From: Hydractinia symbiolongicarpus
Lineage: Eukaryota > Cnidaria > Hydrozoa > Anthoathecata > Hydractiniidae
Length of the DNA stretch: 64,000 bases
Direction: 5' to 3'
Assembly: GCF_029227915.1 (NCBI RefSeq)
Contig: NC_079878.1
Span: 17,358,001 to 17,422,000 of the forward strand
In this document: positions 35,263 to 46,058 of the stretch, one piece after another
Numbering within the stretch: position 1 is the stretch's first letter
Layout: each line of letters starts with the position of its first letter
Program-made: the position numbers and the translations under genes
The notes under the pieces: generated by a model
The model's input: only the letters and a program-made list of their open reading frames with translations
Told to the model about the DNA's origin: nothing
The model's database searches: none

Positions 35263-36720
35263 TCGTCCAATCACTCTCTCAATATGTATTCAAACATTTG
35301 CAATTTGCCTCGATCGATCAACATCTGCAGCAGACATTTAGTCTTTTCCCCTAGTAAATTCAGGTATCTTCAAAAGTGCTCCCCTTGTGGCTAATTCTTG
35401 TTCAATAAGAAAACCTCTATCTGCCAAAACCATAACACCATACTCTACTAAGTCTAGAAAGCCACTTTTGATCGTTATTTCTTTATCTGATACTCTTCCA
35501 CCCCATCCTTAAGATAAAAAACTGACAGAACCGGATGGAGAACAAGCTATCAAATATTTTATTGTATTGGTATTTTTGTAATTGGACCAAGTCTGTGCCC
35601 TGGCATTCAAGTTTAATGGTCGCTGAATAAAAATTTCTGTGCAGTCAATTATACAGCAACAGCTTTTATAACATCTAAAACATTTTGGCAAATTTTTTCT
35701 TAAAGCTTGTTTTTCAGGCCATATCAGTGTAAACAATAATGACTTTGCTAGTAGTGGTAACAACTGTCGATAAATACGAGAAATCACAGGTGGTCGAACT
35801 TTAAATCTATATGCAATGTCCCTATTAAGAAGTCCAAGTTTTAATTTCATGAGGACTATAAGGACATGATCTTTTTGTGTCAACAATTTTGTTGCTGGCT
35901 TAATTTTATGTTTTACAATATTGACCACCCAATTAAATCTTCCTTTGTTTAAGCCAGTATAAAAATAAAACATTTCAGGAGATTGTTTCAATGACTTATA
36001 ACAAAATTTATTCAATGAAAGTGTTTTATCTATCTATCTAAGTCCATGAATTTCATTTAATCTATTTGCATATTCGCTATTCAATCCAGTGTATTTGTTT
36101 GAAATGTTCTGTTTTTCATCCACCTCATTTTTTAAATCCTTTTCTAAGCATTTAACTTTCTCCTCAAGTTCTTGTACTTTCTGACATAATTCTGACATGG
36201 AAGGACCTTGATCTTCTGGGAGTTTAAAATCATTGTCAGATTCACTTTCAGCTACTAGTTCAGATGTTAATTTCCTTCGTTTTGTGAGTCGAGAATGTCT
36301 ATGTTGCTTTTCAAGCTTTCTTTTCTCACTCACTCGTTTTCCACAACGTTCGAATACTGAGGGTACCCAGTCTGGATGAGAAGAATCTTTGGACTTTTTT
36401 CCTAAAAAAGCAAACAATAAAAAATCTATAAAATTTTAAAAATTCCAGAGAAAAAGTTCATGTGGGTGAGGGGACACAAAACACAATGTGGCTCACACTA
36501 CTTTACAAAATAACTTTTAAAAATGAGTGAACAAAGTCACTTACCAGACAAAAAATGTAAATGACACACTTTGGCATTCTTCATTAACTCTTCTGACCAT
36601 TCAATTCGGCCAATTGCAGTCAGCCATCTCTCCCTCAACACAGGATGCTTCTTGTTAGGAATTTTGTAAAATCGTCTTCCGACGATTTGTACAATTAGGT
36701 ACGCAACAACTATCAGGCAT
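35250..36720 (-). pseudogene. THAP-DDE transposase of the ISL2EU element
   Basis: Reading from 36720: the THAP domain starts MPDSCCVPNC, changes frame by a 1-nt indel near 36675, and continues FYKIPNKKHPVLRERW to KVCHLHF, giving the C2CH zinc site. A donor-like GGTAAG follows near 36545. Next, 36034-36417 is a basic linker and coiled coil. Then 35250-36015 is a DDE_Tnp_4-like domain with IIDCTEIFIQRP (first Asp), VLADRGF (second Asp) and IHIERVIGRLRKF (Glu). Three in-frame stops break it: TAA after GSVSFLS, TAA after FTRGKD and TGA after RQIANV. The C-terminus ends abruptly at the nuclease gene. The enzyme would cut and paste the element; this copy is dead. Confidence 0.8.
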
Positions 36721-36910
36721 TGTTATGAAAATAACAGTTTTTTAAAGTATTTAAAAAATAAATATATCCAAACAGTACAAAAACGTCTCTTCTCTTCAAT
36801 GATCTCTAACAAATGACACTGGGCGCCCTCAATGTTTTGTCTGTCAATTTTTTCGCAAGTTTGCGCATGCGCAAAAGTGCCGTAAAACGTAAACATTGAA
36901 ATACGTCTAT

Positions 36911-37559
36911 GAGTCTTTTTTCAGAGCATGGACTTAATTGTTAATGTAATGTTGGATCATCCTCAGTCAACCGTTTTATCTTTCTGATTATAAAATAGAT
37001 GACTCAAGTATTTTGATATTAATAAATAGATCACAGAAAGAATGATATTTTGCTTTACTATACCTAGCTAGCTGCTCCACCTTTTTTGGACACACAGGCC
37101 AGTCCTTTTGAATCAAAGCTGACAAAGTAAGTAAGTAAATCATCTATTTCGTAGCTTGTTCAAAACTATTTTATATATTGGTAAGGACAAAAAAATATTT
37201 ATTGTTATTATTATTGTTTCCTGACGTCAGCAATGACCCCTCAAAATCTAAAAAAATTAGAAATTTGTATACATGTTGCCTTCATCGTATAGATCTTGAA
37301 ACGCTGATCAAGAAAATGCATAGGATCATGAACTTTTGACAAACGGTTGCAGAGATATTAGGGTTTGAAGGTTTTTTGATGACATCACCCGTCTATTCCA
37401 AAACGGATTCGGGGACCCAGGTTTAGGAAATTTACCCAAATAAAAATTACAATTTATTCGTTCTGGCACACCTCAATCAAACTGTTAACAGTATAAATAT
37501 ATCACTAAAAAACACTCCTTGGACACCTGACTTCTCTAAAATATCTCTCCAACTGACCC
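36911..37559. other. Non-coding stretch before the Polinton-like element
   Basis: No gene was found. I looked here for the left terminal repeat of the element downstream and could not define it. Confidence 0.3.
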
Positions 37560-37673
37560 CCATCTGCGCAGGCGCCAACTAAATTCGGAAAATCCGCTAA
37601 ATCCGAAATAACCTGACATCATCCGACAAACATCCGCGCATGCGCAAAACCTTCAACGGAGTATGACAGACTG

Positions 37674-37935
37674 TGACGTCATCATGCGCAAATTGAATCA
37701 GGGAAATCTGAGTAGTAGTAGGGAGTGAATATAAGCAGTTTTATTCCTCCTACACTTTTTAATCACAAAAACCTGCTTTCACCATTTCCACCACAACCTC
37801 ATCCCAAAAAACAAGTAAAAAACGAAATCATACGACGTCATCAACGCATACGTGACATCATAATAATACAGAATATAAATGCCAATAACCAAACACATAA
37901 TAATATTAAATGATATAAACAACATATGACGTCAT
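37674..37935. promoter_or_regulatory. Cluster of CRE-like TGACGTCAT sites
   Basis: Perfect TGACGTCAT at 37674-37682 and 37927-37935 and CGACGTCAT at 37833-37841 lie upstream of the first gene. TGACGTCA is the ATF/CREB recognition sequence. A TATATAATAAAG stretch follows just before the ATG at 38040. Whether host factors use these sites is inference. Confidence 0.4.
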
Positions 37936-38039
37936 ACACTAAATCATACATAATATGAGTAAGGGAAATTCCCCAATTATTCAATCCTTGACCAAACAAA
38001 ATTTTCTGGTTGAAAAGAAAATCTGTATATAATAAAGCA

Positions 38040-38369
38040 ATGAGTTGGTTCAAAAATGCAATCAGTAAACTATATGATACAGTATCAGCACCAGTAGCGC
38101 CAACTCGTGAAACTCTCGCTAAGCAACTAAGGAGCGTTCGGGATACCGTTAGTTACTATTATAACAGGGTCAGGGATCAATTTTCAGGAGCACTAACTCT
38201 CCACAATGAGGTTCAACGAGTCACCATTGAAGATGAATACCAAAGAATTGAGGACCTTAAACACATGTTCGGGAAAGAATCGAAGCAGGCCACGAACCCA
38301 GAGGTAATCGAGGATATTCAGAATATTCTTAACGATGACGCGGAAATGTTTGAAGAAGAAACCACATAA
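38040..38369 (+). CDS. Small helical protein upstream of the polymerase
   Basis: The ATG at 38040 (AGCAATGAG) is preferred over an upstream in-frame ATG at 38010 because the residues from MSWFKNAISKLYD onward form a clean amphipathic helix. The product is about 109 residues, rich in charged helices, with an acidic tail (DDAEMFEEETT). It has no membrane segment or zinc site. Its position just before a protein-primed polymerase would suit an accessory or terminal-protein role, but no sequence feature shows this. The frame is intact. It lies 50 bp before the polymerase start. Confidence 0.55.
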   Translation: MSWFKNAISKLYDTVSAPVAPTRETLAKQLRSVRDTVSYYYNRVRDQFSGALTLHNEVQRVTIEDEYQRIEDLKHMFGKESKQATNPEVIEDIQNILNDDAEMFEEETT

Positions 38370-38419
38370 AAACATGGCGATTTAATAATAACCTTAACCA
38401 ACCATTGACGGAGGCCATC

Positions 38420-41009
38420 ATGCGAAAAATCACACCACACGTAGTGAAGGTGATATACAGTTTCAGCTGTGAGATTTATCGAGGCGGTGGCGATGTGGCC
38501 AATTACCACAAGACAAAGAGCTCAAAGTCAATATCAAGTATGGGTGAAATCGAGTCTTTTATGAATGAATGTGAAATGAAGGGCTGCAACCTGGTTAGTA
38601 CATGGGAGTGTAAAAACCCTCCAAAGGTTAAGAGGTTATTCAAGAAAGAATTTCGACCATATCCCCATTTCATCGTTTTTGATTTTGAGGCTCTCTTAGC
38701 ACCATTGAACCAGCAGCCCACGCCTGATTTAACATGTATTTCTAACCACATTCCGGTAAGCGTAGCAATCCACGATAGTCTCCAAGGACATCCTACATTC
38801 ATTATGAATGAAGACCCAAAGGTTTTGGTGCGGAAATTCGTTGAGCAATTGGAGTAGAGACAGATCCGTATTGCCCAAGAATTCGAACGTATATATTCCA
38901 AGCCGGATGATTTCGATATGCTCCCAGAACAAACCCAAAATGCTTGGCACGAATAGGTAAATCAAGTGACGGTGATAGGTTTCAATAGTGGCAAGTACGA
39001 TATCAACATGATAAAGCCGTATTTTGTCGAACGAATTGCGAATGATGATAATATAAAAATGACGAAAAAGGATAATGATTACATGTTTCTCACCACTTCG
39101 AGCTTTAAATTCATCGATATAAAAAATTTTCTGGAGGCAGGCTTGAGTTATGAAAGATGGTGCATCTCATTGGATTGTGATCTCAAAAAATTAGTGTTTC
39201 CGTACGAGTGGTTGTCCTGCTACGAAAAGTTGAATCATGTGGGCCCAGTCAATCATGATGCCTTTCATAGCACTCTCAGTGGTAAAAACACCCTCTCACA
39301 AGAGGGTTACCAAACTTTTAGGGATGAGTTTTTTAAAAGGGGATGCGTCACGATGCTTGATTGGTTAGCCGAGTATAACATGGCGGATGTAATACCATTT
39401 ATCGAGGCTGTAGACAAGACCCGCAACACGTACTACGAGGATGAAATTGACATTTTGAAAGATGCCGTGAGCATTCCGGGTGTGTCTATGCGGTATGTAC
39501 TGAACAAATCCTTGCGGGTGAACCCTGATATACAGCTTTATGCACCGGGTGATCCGTGTAAACATAAATGTGAGGCCCTTTGTACCAAGGCCCGATGCGA
39601 GGATTGTAAACAGGTTCAAAAATCTTGTACACTATGTACAAATAATGCAAACGGGAATGGTAGGTGGCCCAGCGATCGTATTCTACCGATATCATGAGAG
39701 TGATGTGATGGGTATTCGCTCACATATTTATACTGAGCCAAACAAGTGCAAGACTATACTCGGGTATGATGCAAACATGCTCTACCCGAGCACACTACTC
39801 CAAGATTTCCCTTGTGGTAAGGAGAAGCTGATAAAAATGGCAGATCCTGCTGGAGAACTAGATGTTCTAATGCAGAGAATTCTAGATGGATCACTCTTTG
39901 GTTTTTGCCAGGTTGATATTGAAGTCCCTACCGAGTTGTACGACAAATTCAGTGAAATGTCCCCGTTATTTGTGGTCCGTGATATCCCTGACAATCAAAT
40001 CCCTCAGCATATGTACGAGTATTTGAATAAGACTAAGCGAAAACGTATTTCGGATACTAGGAAGATGCTGGGAGTGATGAGAGCCGAGAAGACCCTGCTG
40101 TGTACAGACTTGCTCAAGTGGTATCTGGAGCGTGGGTTAGTAGTCACGGCCTGCTTACAGCTACTCAAGTACTCAAGGGGTAAACCTATTGCGTGGTTCC
40201 CGGAAGAAATCGCGGATGCGCGGCGCCAAGCTGATAAAGACCCTAATAAGCGCATCGTGGGCGATACTGCAAAATTGAAAGGGAACTCCTTCTACAGGAA
40301 GATGATCAAGGACCTGGCAAGGCATGCGAATACTACATTTACGCGAGATGAGAATGTAGTAGATGCTGCAATGAGAAGCCCATATTTGGAGGATTTGGAA
40401 GAGATTGGAGAGGCATACGAAGTAAGGCGGCTTAAACAAGGTGTTTCCATAAATAAGGCGTATCAATGTGGAATCCTTGTGTATCAGCTAGCTAAATTGC
40501 GTGTCCTTGAATTCTATTATGATTTTTTAGACAAATACGTAGATCGACAAAATTACGAGTATATTTACATGGATACGGACTCCGCGTATTTTACAATCAC
40601 TGGAGATAATGTACGTGATGTTGTTCGCTCGGAGCTACTCAAGCAGTATGATAAGGATGTTAAAAACTGGCTCGTTACCGACAAGCATTCGAGTCGCACC
40701 GGAGGGTTGTTCAAAGAAGAATTCATCGGATCCAGAATGATAGCGCTGACAGCCAAGTGCTATTTCGTCGAAGTTAAAAATGGCACGAAATTCTCGTGTA
40801 AAGGAATGTGCAAAAGACAGAATGAGATAACATGGTCGAGATATATGGGAGCATTAAATGGAAAGCTGGATACTGCAAAAAATGTGGGTTTCCGGATTTA
40901 TAATAAGGGCATGGTCACATATCAGCAAAACAAGCTGGGTCTATCAGCGTTTTACGATAAGAGGGTAGTGCTAGAGGATCGTATACATACAAAACCTTTA
41001 GATTTATAA
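38420..41009 (+). pseudogene. polB: Protein-primed family B DNA polymerase, broken
   Basis: The enzyme replicates the linear element from protein primers. All three 3'-5' exonuclease motifs are visible: FIVFDFEAL (Exo I), GFNSGKYD (Exo II) and YNMADV (Exo III). A Cys cluster (CKHKCEALC, CEDCKQ, CTLC) precedes the palm. Polymerase motifs follow: A ILGYDANMLYPS, B KLKGNSFYRK and C YMDTDS, then TAKCYF of the KxY type. Lesions are TAG at 38855-38857, TAG at 38954-38956 and a frameshift near 39650 between the Cys cluster and motif A. Motif B has Arg where family members usually have Gly after Tyr. The length of about 860 codons is in the Polinton range. The next gene starts immediately after the stop. 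Confidence 0.9.
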
Positions 41010-41063
41010 ATGATGACTATTGTCCCAATTGTATATACTGATAGTATATACAACAACAAAAAT

Positions 41064-41339
41064 ATGAATGCAAAGCCCTGTGCAAAATGTAAAAAACCTT
41101 TATTTTTGAATAATTTTAGAATGCAGCGTAATGGGCAATGGACGAAAAGGTGCAATAAATGCCTGGATATGGACAGGGCATCACAGGAGCGCAATAAATG
41201 CCTCCATAAAAAACAGCAGGGTTTTTGTAAAGAATGTGATTTCCGTGCATATATGCATCAACTTATTCTAACTAGGATTATGAAAATCAATCGAAAGGCC
41301 ATCGATCCATATCAGAGTAATTTAGCGCGCTTTATCTAA
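41064..41339 (+). CDS. Small zinc-cluster protein
   Basis: About 91 residues from the ATG at 41064; an alternative in-frame ATG at 41010 touches the polymerase stop. Cys pairs at CAKC, CNKC and CKEC plus a CLH motif suggest two zinc sites, followed by a basic helix. Similar small Cys-cluster proteins occur in large DNA viruses and Polintons, with no assigned biochemical role known to me. DNA or RNA binding is plausible given the basic residues between the sites. The frame is intact, and a hairpin follows the stop. Confidence 0.6.
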   Translation: MNAKPCAKCKKPLFLNNFRMQRNGQWTKRCNKCLDMDRASQERNKCLHKKQQGFCKECDFRAYMHQLILTRIMKINRKAIDPYQSNLARFI

Positions 41340-41340
41340 G

Positions 41341-41356
41341 GGTGTTGTGAGACACC
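41341..41356 (+). terminator. Hairpin directly after the zinc-cluster gene
   Basis: GGTGTTGTGAGACACC folds into a stem of five base pairs plus a possible wobble pair. It starts two bases after the TAA and is followed by a pyrimidine-containing spacer. A role in 3' end formation is inferred from its position and from the two similar hairpins in this element. Confidence 0.4.
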
Positions 41357-41379
41357 ACCTTTACACATGATTTGAATAA

Positions 41380-41946
41380 ATGGAGTTATTACTACTGATC
41401 GCGATTCTACTTCCATACACATTGATACTTGCCTTCCTCTATCGATACCATCGTATAATAAAAGAAATGTCTTCATTAGCAGAAATATTTGAAGATACAC
41501 CAGAGGCCGTTGATCAAAAACCTATATGCAAGCGCCAGGCTTTGAAGGATGCGATACGTCAAGGTAAAGCACACTTACTGCCTAAAAAATGTACAGAGGC
41601 GTTCCTGGACGCCAAAGCTTCACTTGAGGTCATTGATAAATTTTATAATGATTTTACTGAACGCAAACTACAGGAAAAAGGTGAGAAGACTGCCTTGGCT
41701 CTTAGTACCCATGCGATAAGTATGTATACCAAAGCCATCGGCAACCTTGTACATCTCGATAGTCCCGAGGCCCTACGGCATGATTTAGAAAACGATCCAA
41801 TTATCAGGGAGAGCATGGCTGATTTGGGAATCCTCGTCTATTCCGCGTTTGGTAAATTTTTAGCGCCGCTGTTGGTGGCTGTTCATACCCTTAATCATAC
41901 GAAGCTCTCACAGTCCATTGAAGAGAAGAGAGAGATACCAGGCTAA
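41380..41946 (+). CDS. Unrecognised membrane-anchored protein, 188 residues
   Basis: The ATG at 41380 (AATAAATGG) begins a strong hydrophobic segment (residues 2-22, ELLLLIAILLPYTLILAFLY) that is likely a signal anchor. A predominantly helical, charged domain follows (VIDKFYNDFTERKLQEKGEK) and then a second, weaker hydrophobic stretch (LGILVYSAFGKFLAPLLVAV, about residues 148-167). I do not recognise the family. Membrane proteins at this place in a virus-like element could be structural or entry-related, but nothing in the sequence shows it. The frame is intact and overlaps the next gene by 29 bp. Confidence 0.6.
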   Translation: MELLLLIAILLPYTLILAFLYRYHRIIKEMSSLAEIFEDTPEAVDQKPICKRQALKDAIRQGKAHLLPKKCTEAFLDAKASLEVIDKFYNDFTERKLQEKGEKTALALSTHAISMYTKAIGNLVHLDSPEALRHDLENDPIIRESMADLGILVYSAFGKFLAPLLVAVHTLNHTKLSQSIEEKREIPG

Positions 41947-42529
41947 GGCAAATGTATATAGACACGTCTTGCCCTATGCTGGGTATATTGGATTGAGCAT
42001 TTCAAATGTGGATATTGGAGACGTTACAATTGACTCCAGCGATGGTGAGTGTATAGCAAGCGTGTATTTTACATTGAGGCATGTTATTCCCAAGCTGGGT
42101 CAAATAATATTACGCACCAAGGTGCAAAATTCTAATCCGGAGATTATATCATTTGATTCTTCCGATTATAAAATAGCGATCCGCTTTAATGGTGACGATG
42201 ATGGTAAATACGAGATACGCTATGTCAGTACGTGGATAATGGTTGGAACAACAGTCAGCTATTGTCCTATATCAGATTTGTATGTGTTGCGGCGGGTCTC
42301 AATGTCCAAGGTGTTTATGAGAAGGTTAATGGAGAGCAACAAAAAGATGAGTAGCGCGTGTAGTATTATTATAAACCAGCAAAAACAACAAACCGAGACC
42401 GTTGAAAAAATTGTTGAAGTAAAAAAAACAACACCCGGGAAGGGTTGCGCAAGGTTACAGACTAGCTGCACTGATGAGGGAGAGGAGGCTTGGGAAAGCT
42501 CCACCCAAGAAAGAACCAATGACAATTAG
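41918..42529 (+). CDS. Unrecognised beta-rich protein, 203 residues
   Basis: It begins at an ATG at 41918 inside the end of the preceding gene, a +1 overlap. The first 120 residues alternate hydrophobic and polar residues (GLSISNVDIGDVTIDSSDG and onward) as in a beta-sandwich. The rest is helical with a Gln-rich part and a basic tail. It is far too short for a Polinton major capsid protein and lacks recognisable jelly-roll signatures; a small jelly-roll or minor structural protein cannot be excluded. A frameshift near the C-terminus is possible, because the +1 frame after 42474 looks equally protein-like. Confidence 0.5.
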   Translation: MKRRERYQAKANVYRHVLPYAGYIGLSISNVDIGDVTIDSSDGECIASVYFTLRHVIPKLGQIILRTKVQNSNPEIISFDSSDYKIAIRFNGDDDGKYEIRYVSTWIMVGTTVSYCPISDLYVLRRVSMSKVFMRRLMESNKKMSSACSIIINQQKQQTETVEKIVEVKKTTPGKGCARLQTSCTDEGEEAWESSTQERTNDN

Positions 42530-42656
42530 GGAGTTCATGACATATTTTGAGAGAGATTTAAATACTCCCGAGGCTTTAATCACGGGGATAAAAGAGACTA
42601 TGGGGATCCTTGAGGAACAGGGGCTATCCCTTGTTCTTAATGTAAAAAGAAAGTGA
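42474..42656 (+). CDS. Small helical frame, separate gene or C-terminus of the previous one
   Basis: About 60 residues overlap the preceding gene by 56 bp. The part MTIREFMTYFERDLNTPEA followed by two more amphipathic helices looks like a real folded segment. It may be the true C-terminus of the 203-residue protein after a frameshift, or start independently at the ATG at 42519. The TGA at 42654-42656 is followed at once by a hairpin. Confidence 0.35.
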   Translation: MRERRLGKAPPKKEPMTIREFMTYFERDLNTPEALITGIKETMGILEEQGLSLVLNVKRK

Positions 42657-42657
42657 T

Positions 42658-42685
42658 TTGTTAAAGGTGTTATTACCTATAACAA
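42658..42685 (+). terminator. Hairpin filling the gap between two genes
   Basis: TTGTTAaAGGT / GTTATT loop / ACCTaTAACAA forms a ten-pair stem with one internal mismatch. It begins one base after a TGA stop and ends exactly at the ATG of the next gene. It may act in RNA 3' end formation or translation control; this is inferred from position. Confidence 0.55.
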
Positions 42686-43049
42686 ATGAGTGAAGAACCT
42701 AATCAAGTAATCACTAATAAGAAGAATGAAGGTCGTGTTGCTGCTGGCAAGAAGTTGGCCGAGTGGAATAGGAAGAACAAGGCTGAGTTGATGAAGAACG
42801 TGGGAAAAAGTACTTCGCAGGATGGTCAAGAACCTACTACAGGTACCTCCAACTCCATGGGAAGTGGATATATATATATATGGCGCTGGAGGCCTTATCG
42901 CAATAATCGCCTGTATCGGAGGTGTCATATATTTTACTCGTAAAACCGCGGTTACCCAGCAGATTGCCGAAACACATGCACCAGTGGTTCAGCAACCAAG
43001 CGTGAGGCAGAAGCCTAAGGCAGATATTGATATTTTTCATATGCGATGA
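42686..43049 (+). pseudogene. Small single-pass membrane protein, frameshifted in a TA repeat
   Basis: The product starts MSEEPNQVITNKK, with a basic region KLAEWNRKNKAELMK. Its frame is then shifted by one base in a TA run at 42868-42881. The following frame supplies a transmembrane helix (GGLIAIIACIGGVIYFT) and a short tail ending KADIDIFHMR. Such short proteins with a basic N-terminus, one membrane helix and a conserved acidic/aromatic tail are recurrent in Polintons of marine animals, from memory; their role is unknown. The TA run is a typical slippage site, so the shift may be recent. Confidence 0.6.
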
Positions 43050-43166
43050 GCCCTATTTATTTATTATTATTTCATTTATTTAAAATTGGTTTTGCATAGT
43101 AAATGGTAAATACTAATTTACACCAACTAAAGTAAAAAATAAATAAACACAAAGATGTACCAAACA

Positions 43167-45989
43167 TTAAAAATAAGAGACGAGAATAGCCGACTTATGC
43201 AGCCTACATGTGCAGAGATCTGAAAGATTAAGTGAGATAAGTTTCTTTTTAAAACTCTTGATGGAGAGAGAACTCTTCACTCTGTCAGGCAAAGAGTTCC
43301 ATAACAAACAACTTCGAAACAAAAAAAATCTAGTACCAAAGCGTGTTGAACTTGTGGATGGTAAAAGTAGACTATTTTTGCTGCGCAATTTGTAACTGAT
43401 ACGTCTTGTAGCGTAAAAAGACTGCATAAATGACGGATTTTCGTCTGTTAATGTTTTATAAATCTCTATGCAGATTATACGTAAATTCAGTTCGTGAATT
43501 TGCACACAGATACAATTTACCAACAAGTCCTGATAACTGGAATGATAGTCTTTTGTTACAGCTCTCAATGCACGTTTGTGTGTTGAAATGATTAATTTAT
43601 ACTGCACAGCACTGCAATACATCCATATAATGGGACAATAGGTAAATACTGATAAAATATAAGAATTAAGCAATAACTTTGATTGTTCAAAACTAATAAA
43701 TCGTCTTATTCTGTAAAGACATCTGACATTGCTCTTTCCTTTTTTACATAGATTAGAGATGTTCTCATTAAAAGTGAGACATCTATCAATAGTAATGCCT
43801 AATAATTTTACAGATTCCGATGCGACTAGGAAATTATTGTTTTATTCTTAGCGATAAAGTATCACTGTGTGGACAACCTAAAACTTTGCTGGATTAGCAA
43901 CCAATTGGTTGTTTTCAAACCAGGCTAAAACGTTATTTAAGTCATGCTGAAGGTCAGCAATGACTTCATTTAATTGAGATCCACAAGTGTAGATTGTATT
44001 ATCATCAGCAAAGTTGCAAATATCAGTTTTTTTAATAAATAATAATAAGTCATTTATAAATATATTAAACAGAAGTGGACCGAGAATAGAACCTTGTGGA
44101 ACGCCGAAAACAATTGAGAGCCACTCACTAAAAGAACTGCAGATTTTGGTTCTTTGAAAATTTGAACTTTGAAATTTTGCCAATTTTGAGATTAAAAGGC
44201 CATGATCTATGGAATCAAATGCTTTTGACAAGTCCATTAAGACAGTTCCCACCACCCCAGACTTATCTAAGCACTGATGCCATTTACCAATTAGGCGAAA
44301 TAGAGCATTTTGGGTGCTATATTTACTTCTAAAACCACATAATAATGATGAAAATATTGGTTGAAAATAGCTAGAAATCTGATTAAATAGAAGCCGCTCC
44401 AAAATTTTAGAAAAACTATTTAAAATACTAATTGGTCGGTAATTTTCTTTCCGAGAGTTGTCACCCTTTTTGAAAACGGGAATAACTTCAGATAGTTTCA
44501 GTACTGATGGAAATATACCGTCAGTGATGCAAGAATTTATGCAGCTTGTAAGTGGCAAGCAAATTTTGTCTGCAACTATCTGAATTATTCTCGTTGGAAT
44601 TGGGCCACTGACTGCCTTTTTTGCATTTAGGCTCAGTATCACTTTATGAACTTCCTCAGGATTAACAGGTAAAAAGGAGAAGTTTCTCTTCGTTTTTGAA
44701 CGGATCTTTAAAACACTAGGGTGATCAGCATAATGGAGAAGGATAGAATTAAGTTCATTTAGAGATACTGAAGAGGCCACTTTGGATTTCCAGGGTTTTA
44801 AATCAAGTTTCCTTATTAAATCTATGAAATATTTATTAAACATTGTCGCTACTTCACCTTCATCAGAGATGAATTCATTTTTAACATCATCTAACAAAGA
44901 AATGTTTTCACTACCGCGAGATTTGTTCGAAAAAAAAGGTTTACAAAAGCTCCAAAAGTCTTTGGAATTGGTCTCGTGGGAATGAAAATATGATCTCTTT
45001 GCTGCTCTGTTCATATTTACAATAATGTTTCTTTGTTTTTTATAAAGCTTTATATATTTAGAGTCACTTGATTTATTAGCTTTATTTTTGTAGTAAGAGC
45101 GTTTCATGATGGCCTTCCTTATATTTCTAGTGATGTGAGGCTTTTGATTACCTCTTACTACTCGAATTTTTGCCGGTGCATGTCTATTTAGAACGTCTGT
45201 GAAGACGTTGTGAAAAGCATTAAAATTAGATTGATCAATCGCTAATAACTCAGATGAGAGGTCATACTCAAAATTTGTGCGATGAAAATTTCTGAAAGTT
45301 CTATATCTTATATATTTAGGTGAACATTTTATAAGAGACGATTTAAAAAATGTGAAAATCAGATGATGATGATCACTGATTCCAGTTTCAAAAGAGCCGC
45401 TCTTTTGAAAGCATCTATTTTTATTTGTGAGAATGAGATCAATGCATCTTCCATCATCCGATTTAAAACACGTAGGTGTTTTTATTAAACTAGATAAATT
45501 TAAATGTTCCATAAATTTCGACATATCATTGTGTGTAAAAACTTCGTTAAAATCTCCTAGAATTACAAAACTTTCGTAAAATGTTGAAAAATAATCCACT
45601 ACGTTAATAATCTCATCAAGAAAATAATTGAGACCTTGTTTTGGGTTACGATATATAGAAATAACAAGAAATGTTCTGTTCCTTAGTCGCAATTCAAAAG
45701 GAATACATTGAATATCTTTAGACAGAACAGGACATTTTAATTGCCGCGAAGGAATATCCTGCCTTATATAAACCATTAGACCTCCACTTTTATCTGTAAC
45801 ATCCAACCTATAAGGTTGTTTAAATGAAGAGGCCGCAAATTGAGCCTCTGGGAATGACGAGCCTAATTTAGTTTCTGCAACACATAGAATATCAACATGG
45901 TCTAGAACAATACATTGTAACGATATCAACTTATTCCTAATAGAATTGATATTCAGATACGAGATTAGAATATTATTTTTATACAACAT
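43167..45989 (-). pseudogene. CR1-like LINE ORF2: endonuclease and reverse transcriptase
   Basis: From 45989 the EEP endonuclease shows LNINSIRNK, AETKLG, ILGDFNE, CIDLILTNK and SDHHHL. The reverse transcriptase shows SEVIPVFKKGD, NYRPISILNSFSKILE, VLMDLSKAFDSIDH (catalytic Asp), GVPQGSILGPLLF and FADDNTIY (the ADD active site). Between motif A and motif B the sequence LAKFQSSNFQRTKI is shorter than usual, so an in-frame deletion is likely. The frame stops after ANPAKF at 43878. The C-terminal domain (FTYCPIIWMYCS, HKRALRAV, LLWNSLPDRVK) resumes at 43167-43673 after an indel. Confidence 0.88.
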
Positions 45990-46058
45990 ACGAACTTTTT
46001 GCAGATCATTATTATTATCAAGTCCATCAATCGTTTGACTAGTAGAATGGCTATAGAG

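Larger units (their letters stand above)
33118..36908. mobile_element. ISL2EU-type DNA transposon with both genes
   Basis: The terminal inverted repeat AGACGTATTTCA starts at 33118 and TGAAATACGTCT ends at 36908. The dinucleotide AT abuts both ends (33116-33117 and 36909-36910), the target duplication known for ISL2EU elements. Inside are two convergent genes typical of the superfamily: a nuclease with SWIM and YqaJ domains (plus strand) and a THAP-DDE transposase (minus strand). Both carry disabling mutations. The length is 3.8 kb. Confidence 0.8.

Noticed and set aside
41918-42529. Major capsid protein of the Polinton
   Set aside because: At 203 codons it is less than half the usual length and no jelly-roll signature is visible by eye.
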